Part shown: positions 8,901 to 18,165 of the stretch, piece by piece
How positions within the stretch are numbered: position 1 is the stretch's first letter
Layout of the letters: the number at the start of each line of letters is the position of its first letter
Assembly: GCA_017460175.1 (NCBI GenBank)
Contig: JAFUBO010000006.1
Span: 1 to 64,000, forward strand
Direction: 5' to 3'
From: Bacilli bacterium
Lineage (GTDB): Bacteria; Bacillota_I; Bacilli_A; RF39; UBA660
DNA: 64,000 bases
Translations under genes and position numbers: made by a program
Notes under the pieces: generated by a model
Database searches by the model: none
The model's input: the letters and a program-made list of their open reading frames with translations, nothing else
What the model was told of the DNA's origin: nothing

Positions 8901-10283
8901 TTACACAATACCAATATTCTTCTTTAATTTTTCAATTGTATTAGCTAAATCTTTATTTTCTTTTAATTCTTTTTCAATCTTTTCAACTGAATGCATTACA
9001 GTAGAATGATCTTTACCTCCAAATTCTACTCCTATTTTAGGAAAAGATTCATCTGTCATATTTCTACATAAATACATAGCAACTTGCCTTGGTATAGCTA
9101 TAATAGAACTTCTTTTTTTACTTCTCATATCTTCCACAGATATTTGAAATTCTTCAGCTACAATCCTTTGTATTCTTTTAATACTATTTTTTTCTTGAGA
9201 ACCTTTATTAACCGCATCTTTTAAAGCTTCAATAGCAAGATCTAAATTTATATCTTTAGCTCCCCACATAGCCGCATAAGCCATTAATCTATTGATAGCA
9301 CCTTCTAATTGCCTAACATCAGGTCCAATATTATTAGCAATATAATCTATAACATCATCAGGAATATTATCTTGAAAATTAATAGCTTTAACATTATTTT
9401 TAAGAATATTCTTTTTTAATTCAAAGTCTGGTGGATATATATTAACAGATAATCCCCAAGAAAATCTTGTCATTAATCTATCTTCTAAAATTTTTAAATC
9501 ATTTGGTGATCTATCAGAAGAAATAATAATTTGTTTATTATCATTATATAAAGTATTATATGTATGAAAGAATTCTTCTTGAGTCTTAGTAGCTCCATTT
9601 AAAAATTGAATATCATCTATCAGTAAAACGTCTATATTTCTATATTTTTCTTTAAAAAATTCAATGTAATTAAAATTTGTTCCACTTTCATCTTTTCTAA
9701 AAGCTTTAGTATATTCATCTCTAAATTGTTCAGATGTAACATATAAGACCTTTTTATTAGAATTTTCAACAATATAATTACCTATAGCATGCATCAAATG
9801 AGTTTTTCCAAAACCACTATTACCATATAAAAATAAAGGATTATATATTTTTCCAGGATTTTCAGCAACACTCAATGCTGCAGCATGAGCAAGTTTATTA
9901 GTATTTCCAACAATAAAATTATCAAAAGTATATTTTTTTAATAGATTATTATTAATATTATCATTTACAACATCATTTTTATCATTATCATTAATCAATG
10001 GTGTATCATTAATTTTATTATTTTCTAATTCATCAATATCCTCTTTTAAATAAAATTTTAATTCATAATTTGAATCTGTAATATTATTAAGTTTAGAAAT
10101 AATTAATTCACCATAATTATCACTTAAATGTTTTTTATGAATAGGCATCGGCACTATTATATAAGCTTTTCCATTATCTAATTTATATAATTTCGTTTCA
10201 GAAAACCAAGTATTATAAGCTAGAGAAGATAGTTCATCTTTTAATTGATCTAAAATTTTTGACCATAAAATATCTGTATTCAT
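8901..10283 (-). CDS. dnaA: Chromosomal replication initiator DnaA
   Basis: AAA+ initiator that binds DnaA boxes and unwinds oriC. The 460-aa protein has domain I (about 1-85), a short Asn/Asp-rich domain II linker (about 85-115), AAA+ domain III with Walker A GNSGFGKTH (about residues 154-162) and Walker B LLIDDIQFL, and domain IV with the DNA-binding signature KDHSTVMHSVEKI. I start at 10283 because GGGGAG precedes that ATG at good spacing; an upstream TTG at 10299-10301 would add six residues overlapping the ribosome site. It reads away from oriC. Confidence 0.96.
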   Translation of the reverse strand: MNTDILWSKILDQLKDELSSLAYNTWFSETKLYKLDNGKAYIIVPMPIHKKHLSDNYGELIISKLNNITDSNYELKFYLKEDIDELENNKINDTPLINDNDKNDVVNDNINNNLLKKYTFDNFIVGNTNKLAHAAALSVAENPGKIYNPLFLYGNSGFGKTHLMHAIGNYIVENSNKKVLYVTSEQFRDEYTKAFRKDESGTNFNYIEFFKEKYRNIDVLLIDDIQFLNGATKTQEEFFHTYNTLYNDNKQIIISSDRSPNDLKILEDRLMTRFSWGLSVNIYPPDFELKKNILKNNVKAINFQDNIPDDVIDYIANNIGPDVRQLEGAINRLMAYAAMWGAKDINLDLAIEALKDAVNKGSQEKNSIKRIQRIVAEEFQISVEDMRSKKRSSIIAIPRQVAMYLCRNMTDESFPKIGVEFGGKDHSTVMHSVEKIEKELKENKDLANTIEKLKKNIGIV

Positions 10284-10301
10284 TCTACCATCTCCCCACA
10301 A

Positions 10302-10692
10302 GATTAAATTCCAAAAACTATTCTACCCTACTTTATTTAAAAAGCAAACACTTTTTTTATAAATTTTTTTATATAATAAAAATGATAGAATGTCTTGTAT
10401 TACCAATTATTCTATATTAAATTGTTTAAAAAATAAACATAAAAATCAAAAAAAAAATTCTCCACAAAAAATTCACAATTTTTTCCACCAATAAAAATAT
10501 TAAAAATTAAATAAAAACGACACTTTTCAACAATTTTCACAAATTTTTATTTAAACATGCCTAAAAAGTTTTGCACATGCCTGTGGAAAATGTGAATAAT
10601 TATAAAAAATAAATAAAAAATAAAGGTTTTAATTGACAAAAACAATTAAATATTTATATAATAATGTAGATTTATGACTGGAGGTGGAACGA
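10302..10692. other. oriC: Chromosomal replication origin oriC (dnaA-rpmH intergenic)
   Basis: About 390 bp without a gene, extremely AT-rich, at the strand switch between dnaA (minus) and rpmH (plus). DnaA-box matches: a perfect TTATTCACA on the minus strand (10591-10599); one-mismatch boxes TTTTCCACA on the minus strand (10582-10590), TTTTGCACA (10569-10577) and TTCTCCACA (10458-10466); and weaker CACA-containing sites around 10470 and 10530. Boxes cluster on the rpmH side and long A/T tracts lie between them and dnaA, as expected for an unwinding region. Assignment rests on gene order plus boxes; the exact unwinding element was not determined. Confidence 0.85.
10633..10662 (+). promoter_or_regulatory. 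rpmH promoter
   Basis: Consensus TTGACA (10633-10638) and TATAAT (10657-10662) with an 18-base spacer, followed by GGAGGTGG before the rpmH ATG. Confidence 0.85.
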
Positions 10693-10815
10693 ATGAAAAG
10701 AACATATCAACCAAATAATCATAAAAAATCAAAAAAATTAGGATTTTTTGCACGTAAAAAAACAAATATATTAAATCGTCGTCGTCGTAAAGGACGTAAA
10801 AGTCTTTGTAAATAA
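10693..10815 (+). CDS. rpmH: 50S ribosomal protein L34
   Basis: A 40-aa basic protein with the L34 signatures MKRTYQP at the start and RRRRKGRKSL at the end. The family is normally 44 aa; here about four residues are missing in the middle, where the usual RMSTKNGRKVLARRRR is replaced by the shorter RKKTNILNRRRR. It has a strong ribosome site (GGAGGTGG) and a consensus promoter. It is the first plus-strand gene after oriC, followed by a hairpin and rnpA as in nearly all Bacilli. It is too short for most automatic gene finders. Confidence 0.95.
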   Translation: MKRTYQPNNHKKSKKLGFFARKKTNILNRRRRKGRKSLCK

Positions 10816-10818
10816 AAT

Positions 10819-10847
10819 ACCGCTGATAGAATCAACAGTGGTTTTTT
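10819..10847 (+). terminator. Hairpin with T-run between rpmH and rnpA
   Basis: ACCGCTG pairs with CAGTGGT (one mismatch) and is followed by six T. It probably attenuates read-through so that L34 is made in excess over the RNase P protein. Confidence 0.8.
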
Positions 10848-10866
10848 ACTCTAAAGGAATGATATT

Positions 10867-11193
10867 ATGAGAAAATTATATATAGTAAAAAATAATAGAG
10901 ATTTTGAAAATATTATATCTACAGGAAAATGTTTAAAAAATAAATATTTTGTAGTTCATTATAAAAATAATGAATTAAAGTATGATAGATTTGGAATATC
11001 TGTAAGTAAAAAATTAGGTAATTCTGTATTTAGAAATAAATATAAAAGAATTATTAGATCAATATTAGATAATTATAAAAAACTATATATAAATAATGAA
11101 GATTATATTATAATATTAAGAAAAGAAGCAATTAATAAAGATTTTAATATATTACAAAAAGAATTATTTTCTTTATTAAATAAGAAAGGATAA
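10867..11193 (+). CDS. rnpA: Ribonuclease P protein component
   Basis: Protein cofactor of the tRNA 5'-processing ribozyme. The 108-aa basic protein has the RNR-type motif region NSVFRNKYKRIIRSI (residues about 50-65) and the preceding RFGISVSKKLG strand that lines the pre-tRNA leader cleft. Length is typical (about 110-120). It lies between rpmH and yidC in the conserved order. The RNA partner rnpB was not found in this window. Confidence 0.95.
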   Translation: MRKLYIVKNNRDFENIISTGKCLKNKYFVVHYKNNELKYDRFGISVSKKLGNSVFRNKYKRIIRSILDNYKKLYINNEDYIIILRKEAINKDFNILQKELFSLLNKKG

Positions 11194-11197
11194 TATC

Positions 11198-12130
11198 ATG
11201 AATAAAAAAAGAAAACAAATAATAATATTATTTTTATTAATACTATTTTTAACTACAGGATGTACAAAAACATTAACTGATAGTAATAAGAAAGTAGTAA
11301 AAAACCCAACAACAGGACAAACTTTAACAAAAAATATATTGTGTAGACCAACAAATAATAAGACAGCAGAAATTTATAAAAAATATAAAGTAAAAATAGA
11401 AAAATTACCAGAATGTAAAAATTTTAAAATTAATTCAGGTAAATATGAAGGTTTATGGACAACTGTTTTTGTTAAACCACTTGCATTTATATTACTAGTA
11501 TTAGGAAGATTTGTTAAAAATTATGGTTTATCAGTAATAATAATAAGTTTATTAATAAGATTGATAGCCTACCCTATTACAAAAAAGACAGCAATGCAAT
11601 CAGAAATTATGAAAAAAGCTCAACCTGAAATAAATAGAATTCAAAAAAAATATGAAGGTAAGCAAGATCAAGAATCAATGATGAAACAAAACCAAGAAAT
11701 AATGGCAGTATATAAAAAATATAATATAAATCCAATGGCTGGTTGTTTATTTGCTATGTTACAATTACCAATATTTATTGCATTTTTTGAAGCTGTACAA
11801 AGAACACCTGTTATATTTGAAGATAAATTTTTAGGATTACAATTAGGAACAACTCCAGCTGTTGGAATAAATTCTATAACATTTTATGCTTATATAATAT
11901 TAATGATTTTAATAGCAGCAACAACATTCTTCTCATTTAAAATGAATTCAACAGGTAATATGCAAGATCAATCAATGAAAATGATGCCATTAATGATGTC
12001 AGGAATGATTGTAGTAACAGGATTCTTCATGCCAACAGGTTTGGGAATTTATTGGGTAACATCTAATGTATTTACAATAATTCAAAATATATTAGTTAAA
12101 AGGAGTAAGGAAGTAAATGGAAAAGCATAA
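11198..12130 (+). CDS. yidC: Membrane protein insertase YidC/OxaA (SpoIIIJ type, lipoprotein)
   Basis: Inserts membrane proteins alone or with Sec. The 310-aa protein has a lipoprotein signal peptide with lipobox LTTGC and acylated Cys22, an extracytoplasmic stretch, and then the five-helix insertase core starting near residue 95. The hydrophilic hairpin between the first two core helices (KKAQPEINRIQKKYEGKQ) and the terminal GLGIYWVTSNVFTIIQN segment are characteristic. The gene overlaps jag by 14 bp. In Bacillus this family member (SpoIIIJ) is needed for sporulation; that role here is inference. Confidence 0.95.
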   Translation: MNKKRKQIIILFLLILFLTTGCTKTLTDSNKKVVKNPTTGQTLTKNILCRPTNNKTAEIYKKYKVKIEKLPECKNFKINSGKYEGLWTTVFVKPLAFILLVLGRFVKNYGLSVIIISLLIRLIAYPITKKTAMQSEIMKKAQPEINRIQKKYEGKQDQESMMKQNQEIMAVYKKYNINPMAGCLFAMLQLPIFIAFFEAVQRTPVIFEDKFLGLQLGTTPAVGINSITFYAYIILMILIAATTFFSFKMNSTGNMQDQSMKMMPLMMSGMIVVTGFFMPTGLGIYWVTSNVFTIIQNILVKRSKEVNGKA

Positions 12131-12734
12131 TTACATAGGAAAAACAAAAGAAGATGCTATTAAATTAGCAAAAGAAGAATTACAAGAGGTTGAAGAAAAC
12201 TTATTCATTAAAGAAATAGAAGTAACACAAGGTGGTTTATTTAAAAAAGGAAAAGTTGAAATAGAAGTAATAGAAAAAAGAGAAGTTGTTCAAGATATTA
12301 AGAAATTTTTAATAAAATTACTTAAAGATATGGGTTATTCAGCAAAAATAGAAATAAAAAATAAAGAAGAAGTACCTAAATATATTATTTTCTCTGATAA
12401 TGATGCATTATTGATAGGAAAAAATGGAAAAAATTTGAAAGCATTATCAACAATAGTTAATGGATATTTAAATAATGAATTAGGAAAAACATATAAATTT
12501 ATTATAGATGTTAATGAATATAAAGAAAAAAGAGAACATTCATTAGAAAGATTAGCAAAAAGAGTAGCTAGAGAAGTAGCTACTACTAAAATAGAAGCAA
12601 AACTTGATTCAATGAACTCATATGAAAGAAGAATTATTCATAATATATTAGGAAATAACAAGAGAGTTTATACAGAAAGTGAAGGAGAAGAACCTAATCG
12701 TTATGTAGTAATCAAACCTAAAGAAGATGAATAA
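12117..12734 (+). CDS. jag: RNA-binding protein Jag/KhpB (EloR)
   Basis: The 205-aa protein has a Jag-N domain (about 1-50), a KH-II domain with the signature LLIGKNGKNLKALSTIVN (about 98-116) and an R3H domain ending in ERRIIHNILGNNKRVYTESEGEEPNRYVVIKP. KhpB pairs with KhpA to bind RNA and affects cell elongation and division in streptococci. It overlaps the end of yidC, the usual pairing. The short linker between Jag-N and KH is within the family range. Confidence 0.92.
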   Translation: MEKHNYIGKTKEDAIKLAKEELQEVEENLFIKEIEVTQGGLFKKGKVEIEVIEKREVVQDIKKFLIKLLKDMGYSAKIEIKNKEEVPKYIIFSDNDALLIGKNGKNLKALSTIVNGYLNNELGKTYKFIIDVNEYKEKREHSLERLAKRVAREVATTKIEAKLDSMNSYERRIIHNILGNNKRVYTESEGEEPNRYVVIKPKEDE

Positions 12735-12749
12735 TCTTCTTTTTTTTTT
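12723..12749 (+). terminator. Terminator after jag
   Basis: GAAGAT pairs with ATCTTC across the stop codon, followed by a run of about ten T. It ends the rpmH-jag unit. Confidence 0.85.
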
Positions 12750-12852
12750 ACATTATTTACACCCTATTCTATTTATTTTAAATCAAATAAATAAATAGAA
12801 ATGATAAAATTATAATAATATGGAGTATTATGTAGTAAAAATAATCAAAGTA

Positions 12853-12861
12853 TGTTATAAT
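12853..12861 (+). promoter_or_regulatory. Extended -10 promoter of mnmE
   Basis: TGTTATAAT is an extended -10 (TGn plus TATAAT at 12856-12861) about 25 bases before the AAGGAGG ribosome site of mnmE; no good -35 is visible. Confidence 0.6.
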
Positions 12862-12886
12862 ACATTAGTCAAAAAGGAGGGATACC

Positions 12887-14248
12887 ATGGAAGATACAAT
12901 TTGTGCTATTTCAACAAGTCAAGGTATAGGTGCAATCTCAATAGTAAGAGTATCAGGACCTGAAGCAATATCTATAGTAAATAAAATATTTAAAGGTAAA
13001 GACCTTACTAAAGTAGAATCACATACAATTAATTATGGTTATATTATAGATAAAGATAATATAGTAGATGAAGTATTAGTATCAGTAATGAAATCACCAA
13101 AAACATTCACAACCGAAGATATAGTAGAGATAAATACCCATGGTGGTGTAGCTCCTACCAATAAAGTATTAGAATTATTATTAGAAAATGGTTGTTGCCT
13201 AGCAGAACCAGGTGAATTCACAAAACGTGCTTTTCTAAATGGAAGAATTGATCTTTTAGAAGCAGAATCAGTAATGGATATGATTGATTCAAAGACTGAT
13301 ATACAAAGAAAAATGGCTATGAATGGTATTAATGGTAAAACATCAAGTCTTATAAATGAATTAAGAAGTGATATGGTTCAAATAATATCTAATATAAATG
13401 TTAATATAGATTATCCAGAATATGATGATGTAGATATAATCACAAATGAAGTATTAATACCTAAAATAACAAATTTAAAAAATAAAATTAATAAAATATT
13501 AAAAGAATCAGAAAACGGTAAAATCATTAAAGATGGAATTAAAACAGCAATTATTGGTAAACCAAATGTAGGAAAAAGTTCTCTATTAAATGCTCTTCTA
13601 GAAGAAGATAAAGCAATAGTTACAGATATTGCAGGAACTACAAGAGATATAGTAGAAGGAACTATCTCTATAAATGGTATTATTCTAAATATGATAGACA
13701 CTGCAGGAATTAGAAATACTAATGATATTATAGAAAACATAGGTGTCGAAAAAAGTAGAAAAATAATGAAAGAAGCAGATTTAGTATTATTCATGTTAAA
13801 TAATAATGAAGAAGTAACAGAAGATTTAATAGAATTATCCACTAATCTTGTGGATAAAAAATACTTAGTATTAATAAATAAAAATGATTTAGAAAACAAA
13901 TTAGATATATTAAAATTAAATATAGATAAAGATAAAATAATAAATCTAAGTATTATTAATAATCAAGGTATCGATGAATTAAAAGATAGAATAATAGATT
14001 TATTTAAATTGAATGAATTAGAAATGAAAGATCCAACATACTTAAATAATACAAGAAGTATAAGTATATTAAAGAATTGTTTGAAGAAGACAGAAGAAAT
14101 AGAAAAATCTTTAAAAGAAAATCTTCCAATAGATATGATAGAACTTGATATAAAAAATATTTGGGAAGAATTAGGTAAAATAAATGGTTCAACTTATGAA
14201 GAAGAATTATTAGATGAAATGTTTAAAAGATTTTGTTTAGGAAAATAA
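12887..14248 (+). CDS. mnmE: tRNA modification GTPase MnmE (TrmE)
   Basis: With MnmG it makes the 5-carboxymethylaminomethyl group on U34 of certain tRNAs, using tetrahydrofolate. The 453-aa protein has an N-terminal folate-binding domain (1-118), a helical domain, an inserted GTPase domain with G1 at about 224-232 (GKPNVGKSS), G3 DTAG and G4 NKND, and the invariant C-terminal CLGK with Cys at residue 451. mnmG follows after 13 bp, consistent with the MnmEG complex. Confidence 0.96.
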   Translation: MEDTICAISTSQGIGAISIVRVSGPEAISIVNKIFKGKDLTKVESHTINYGYIIDKDNIVDEVLVSVMKSPKTFTTEDIVEINTHGGVAPTNKVLELLLENGCCLAEPGEFTKRAFLNGRIDLLEAESVMDMIDSKTDIQRKMAMNGINGKTSSLINELRSDMVQIISNINVNIDYPEYDDVDIITNEVLIPKITNLKNKINKILKESENGKIIKDGIKTAIIGKPNVGKSSLLNALLEEDKAIVTDIAGTTRDIVEGTISINGIILNMIDTAGIRNTNDIIENIGVEKSRKIMKEADLVLFMLNNNEEVTEDLIELSTNLVDKKYLVLINKNDLENKLDILKLNIDKDKIINLSIINNQGIDELKDRIIDLFKLNELEMKDPTYLNNTRSISILKNCLKKTEEIEKSLKENLPIDMIELDIKNIWEELGKINGSTYEEELLDEMFKRFCLGK

Positions 14249-14261
14249 AGAAGGTGAAAAA

Positions 14262-16130
14262 ATGGTAGAAATTATAGTAGTAGGTGGAGGACATGCTGGA
14301 TGTGAAGCAGCCTATGCTAGTGCTAAAAAAGGTCATAAAACCCTACTAGTTACAAGTAATATAAAAAATATCGCAGATATGCCATGTAATCCACATATAG
14401 GAGGAAGTGCTAAAGGTATAGTTGTCCGTGAAATAGATGCTTTAGGTGGAATTATGGGTAAAGTAGCTGATAAAACACACCTTCAAATAAAAATGTTAAA
14501 TTCTGCTAAGGGACCAGCAGTTCAATCTTTAAGAGCTCAAGGAGATAAAATAGCTTATCCTAGGGAAATGTTGAAAACATTAAATTCTTTAGAAAATCTA
14601 ACTATTAAAGAAGCTATGGTAGAAGATTTAATAGTAGAAAATAATACTGTTAAAGGAATAATCCTAGAAAATGGAGAAAAAATAGAATCAAAAATAGTAA
14701 TACTAACTACAGGAACATATCTAAAAGCAGATATTTTAGTAGGAAATACAAGGACTAGACAAGGTCCACATGGAGAGAAACCATCATTACATTTAAGTGA
14801 TAAGCTAAGAGATTATGGATTTACTATTAAAAGATTAAAAACTGGTACTCCACAAAGAATTGATAGAAAAACAATAGATTTTTCAAAGACTAAGGTAGAA
14901 CCAGGCGATAATAAATATCTTACATTTAGCTTTGATTTAGAACCACAATATAAAATAGAAGACCAAATACCATGTCACTTGACTTATACAACAGAAGAAA
15001 CACATAGAATTATAAGAGAGAATCTTAATAAATCTTCAATGTATGGAGCACTTGATGATATAGAAGGAATTGGTCCAAGATATTGTCCATCTATAGAAGA
15101 TAAAGTAGTACGTTTTAGTGATAAAGAACGTCATCAATTATTCATAGAACCAGAAAGTAGATATTACGATGACATGTATCTACAAGGATTTTCAACATCT
15201 ATGCCACCAGAAATACAAGAAAAAATGGTACATAGCTTACCAGGTTTTGAAAATGCTAAGATATTAAAATATGGCTATGCTATTGAATATGATGCAATTT
15301 ATCCAACACAATTGAAAAACACATTAGAAACAAAAGTATTAGAAAATTTATTCACAGCAGGTCAAATAAATGGAACAAGTGGTTATGAAGAAGCAGCTTG
15401 CCAAGGATTAATGGCTGGAATTAATGCAAGTTTAAAATTAGAAGGAAAAGAACCTCTAATATTAAAAAGAAATGAAGCATATATTGGAGTTCTTATAGAT
15501 GACCTTATAACTAAAGGTATAAGAGATCCATATAGATTATTAACTTCTCGTGCAGAATTTCGTCTATTACTTAGAAGTGATAATGCAGATTTAAGATTAA
15601 GAGATCATGGTTATGAAGTAGGATTAATCTCTGAAGAACAAAAACAAAAACTAGATAATAAAAGAAATTTAATTAAAGAATGCTTAGATTATTTAGCATA
15701 CAACAAATTAAAAATTACTGAAGATATAAGAAAAGTGTTTGAAGAGAATAATATTCAAGTACCTAATGCTACTATGTCTTTAGAAAATTTATTAAGAAGA
15801 CCGGAAATAACTACAGAATTCTTAGAAAAAATGGTAGAAATTCCATATAGTGACGAAATAAAAGAACAAGTATCAATTAATCTAAAATATGAAGGATATA
15901 TTACTAAAGCATATAAAGAAGCAGAAAAAATGCTAAAACTAGAAGAAAAACAAATACCAAAAGATATTGATTATGATAAAGTAAAAAATATTGCTAGTGA
16001 AGCAAGACAAAAACTAAAAGAAGTAAGACCAAATACTATAGCTCAAGCAATACGTATTTCAGGAGTTAATCCATCAGATATTTCAATACTTTCAGTATAT
16101 TTAAAGAAGGAGTATGCTAAAAATGACTAA
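14262..16130 (+). CDS. mnmG: tRNA uridine-5-carboxymethylaminomethyl synthesis enzyme MnmG (GidA)
   Basis: FAD-dependent partner of MnmE. The 622-aa protein has the N-terminal dinucleotide-binding motif GGGHAGCEAA (residues 7-16), the conserved NPHIGGSAKG segment and the GidA signatures GPRYCPSIEDK and FTAGQINGTSGYEEAA, plus the C-terminal helical domain that binds MnmE. Length is normal. It overlaps rsmG at its 3' end. Confidence 0.96.
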   Translation: MVEIIVVGGGHAGCEAAYASAKKGHKTLLVTSNIKNIADMPCNPHIGGSAKGIVVREIDALGGIMGKVADKTHLQIKMLNSAKGPAVQSLRAQGDKIAYPREMLKTLNSLENLTIKEAMVEDLIVENNTVKGIILENGEKIESKIVILTTGTYLKADILVGNTRTRQGPHGEKPSLHLSDKLRDYGFTIKRLKTGTPQRIDRKTIDFSKTKVEPGDNKYLTFSFDLEPQYKIEDQIPCHLTYTTEETHRIIRENLNKSSMYGALDDIEGIGPRYCPSIEDKVVRFSDKERHQLFIEPESRYYDDMYLQGFSTSMPPEIQEKMVHSLPGFENAKILKYGYAIEYDAIYPTQLKNTLETKVLENLFTAGQINGTSGYEEAACQGLMAGINASLKLEGKEPLILKRNEAYIGVLIDDLITKGIRDPYRLLTSRAEFRLLLRSDNADLRLRDHGYEVGLISEEQKQKLDNKRNLIKECLDYLAYNKLKITEDIRKVFEENNIQVPNATMSLENLLRRPEITTEFLEKMVEIPYSDEIKEQVSINLKYEGYITKAYKEAEKMLKLEEKQIPKDIDYDKVKNIASEARQKLKEVRPNTIAQAIRISGVNPSDISILSVYLKKEYAKND

Positions 16131-16758
16131 AGAAGAGTTCATAAAGTACTTAGAAGAATTAAATATATATCCTACAGATGATCAATTAATAAAATTAGAT
16201 AAGTTCTATCATTTATTAATTAATTGGAATGAAAAGATTAATTTAACAAGAATTACAGAAGAAAAAGATGTTTATCTAAAACACTTTTATGATAGCCTAA
16301 CTATTACTAAAGAAATAGATTTATCTAAAGTAAATACACTATGTGATGTAGGAACAGGTGCAGGTTTTCCAGGTATAGTATTAAAAATAATGTATCCTAA
16401 TCTTAAAGTAACTTTAATAGATTCTCTATTAAAAAGAGTAAATTATTTAAATGAAATTATTAAAGAATTAGAATTAACAGATATAAAAGCAATACATACT
16501 AGAGGAGAAGATTATAAAGAAAAGTTTGATGTAGTAACAAGTAGAGCAGTAGCAAACATCGAAAAATTAGTTACTTTTACTATGCATCTTGTGGATAAAG
16601 ATGGTATGTTTATTGCCATGAAAGGTAATATAGATAATGAATTAACAATTTCTGTGGAAAAAAACATTTCAAAGAAATATAAAATAATAAAAATAAATAA
16701 ATTTCACCTTCCTATAGAAGAATCAGATAGAAGTTTAGTTGTAATAAAAAATATGTAG
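16123..16758 (+). CDS. rsmG: 16S rRNA (guanine-527-N7) methyltransferase RsmG
   Basis: Methylates G527 of 16S rRNA in the 530 loop. The 211-aa protein has the GidB fold: LINWNEKINLTRI near the N terminus, SAM motif I CDVGTGAGFPGIVLKI, and the conserved VTSRAVANIEKL. I use the ATG at 16123, ten bases from GGAG; the ATG at 16114 is only one base past it. It overlaps mnmG by 8 bp. Loss of rsmG gives low-level streptomycin resistance in other bacteria; nothing here suggests loss. Confidence 0.94.
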   Translation: MTKEEFIKYLEELNIYPTDDQLIKLDKFYHLLINWNEKINLTRITEEKDVYLKHFYDSLTITKEIDLSKVNTLCDVGTGAGFPGIVLKIMYPNLKVTLIDSLLKRVNYLNEIIKELELTDIKAIHTRGEDYKEKFDVVTSRAVANIEKLVTFTMHLVDKDGMFIAMKGNIDNELTISVEKNISKKYKIIKINKFHLPIEESDRSLVVIKNM

Positions 16759-16774
16759 AAATACATATTTTTTT
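16745..16774 (+). terminator. Terminator after rsmG
   Basis: AAAAATATGTA pairs with TACATATTTTT across the stop codon, followed by T residues. Confidence 0.75.
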
Positions 16775-16851
16775 AGTTGAAAGAAAACTTCTTTTCGTGT
16801 ATAATGCTATTATAGGGTTACTAATAAGAAGAATAGGAAGAGGGGAATTTT

Positions 16852-18138
16852 ATGTATCCAGAAGAAAAAGACGAAGTCGTACAATTATATTTAGATGATA
16901 TTATTCCAAATAGATTTCAACCCCGTGAAGTATTTGATGAAAAAGCATTGAAAGAACTAGCGGTATCAATAAAAGAACACGGTGTCATACAACCAATTAT
17001 TGTTAGAAGTGTAAACGGAAAATATGAAATAATTGCCGGTGAGAGAAGATATAAAGCTAGTGCATTAGCTGGTCTTACTAAAATTCCTGCAATTATAAGA
17101 GATTTAGATGACAAAGAAAGTTCAAAAGTTGCATTACTAGAAAATCTACAAAGAAAAAACTTAAATCCAATAGAAGAAGCAAGAACATATCAAAAAATAT
17201 TAGAATTAGATGAAATGACACAAGAAGAACTTGCTAAAACAATGGGAAAAAGTCAATCAGCAGTAGCTAATAAAATAAGACTTTTATCACTAAGTGATGC
17301 TGTTCAAGAAGCCTTATTAAAAGAAGAAATATCAGAAAGACATGCAAGAACATTATTAAATATACCAGATGCTAAAAAACAAAAAGAAATGTTAAAAAAA
17401 GTAATAGATGAAAAAATGAACGTTAGAGTACTAGAAGAAGAAATTAAAAAAATGTATCCAAAAGAAGAAAAAGACGAAGTTGTAGAAACACCAAAAGAAG
17501 AAAAAGAAGTAATTGCTTCTTCTGAAGCTTTTGTAAACACTAATCCATTAACACCAACAGCAGATTTACCTGATGATGCATCAAATTATGGAAAAGTAAC
17601 AATTGCGCCTCCTGAAGGAGAAGATTTACCTGAAACTAATAAATATATAAATTATGGAGAAATAGGTAAAGAAACAGAAGAACAAGAAGAAATACCAAGG
17701 GAGACAACAACACTAGATGTAGATACAATAAAAGACAATGCTACAGATATTGCAATAAAAGAAGGAACAACTTCATTAGATAATTTATTAAATATTGGAG
17801 ATGCAACATCATCACAAAATAAGTCACAATTCATAACGCCTGCAGAAAAAATAGTAAAAACAGGTGTAGTAGATGATGATCAAGAAGAATCTTCAGATTA
17901 CTTCAGTATGCCTGAAGAATTTACACCATTAGAGATTAGTTCTACAGTAGGAAATCAACAAAACAATGATATTTTTGCAGCTAATTCATCAAATGAAAAA
18001 ATTACAATAGATGATGCAATTAATAGAATAAAAGATTTAATAGATGATCTAAAAGAAAAAGGAATAAATATGGAAATAAATGATATGAATTTTGAAAAAT
18101 CATATCAAATGATTATTAAAATAAATAAAGAAAATTAA
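16852..18138 (+). CDS. noc: Nucleoid occlusion protein Noc (ParB-family CTPase)
   Basis: The 428-aa ParB-fold protein lies between rsmG and parA, the Noc position in Bacillus. It has the CTP-binding GERRYKAS (63-70), ENLQRKNL (97-104) and an HTH with GKSQSAVANK (132-141). Gln135 and Lys141 match the residues reported to make Noc, as opposed to ParB, prefer its own box. Two oddities: the short N terminus (MYPEEKDEVVQLYLDD) lacks the basic amphipathic membrane helix of Bacillus Noc, and a long acidic linker (about 205-375) precedes a C-terminal dimerisation-like segment, making it about 145 aa longer than B. subtilis Noc. The start is supported by GAGGGG at good spacing. Confidence 0.88.
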   Translation: MYPEEKDEVVQLYLDDIIPNRFQPREVFDEKALKELAVSIKEHGVIQPIIVRSVNGKYEIIAGERRYKASALAGLTKIPAIIRDLDDKESSKVALLENLQRKNLNPIEEARTYQKILELDEMTQEELAKTMGKSQSAVANKIRLLSLSDAVQEALLKEEISERHARTLLNIPDAKKQKEMLKKVIDEKMNVRVLEEEIKKMYPKEEKDEVVETPKEEKEVIASSEAFVNTNPLTPTADLPDDASNYGKVTIAPPEGEDLPETNKYINYGEIGKETEEQEEIPRETTTLDVDTIKDNATDIAIKEGTTSLDNLLNIGDATSSQNKSQFITPAEKIVKTGVVDDDQEESSDYFSMPEEFTPLEISSTVGNQQNNDIFAANSSNEKITIDDAINRIKDLIDDLKEKGINMEINDMNFEKSYQMIIKINKEN

Positions 18139-18165
18139 AAGTAGATTAAAAAATCTACTTTTTTT
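18139..18165 (+). terminator. Terminator after noc
   Basis: AAGTAGATT pairs with AATCTACTT, followed by seven T. Confidence 0.85.
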
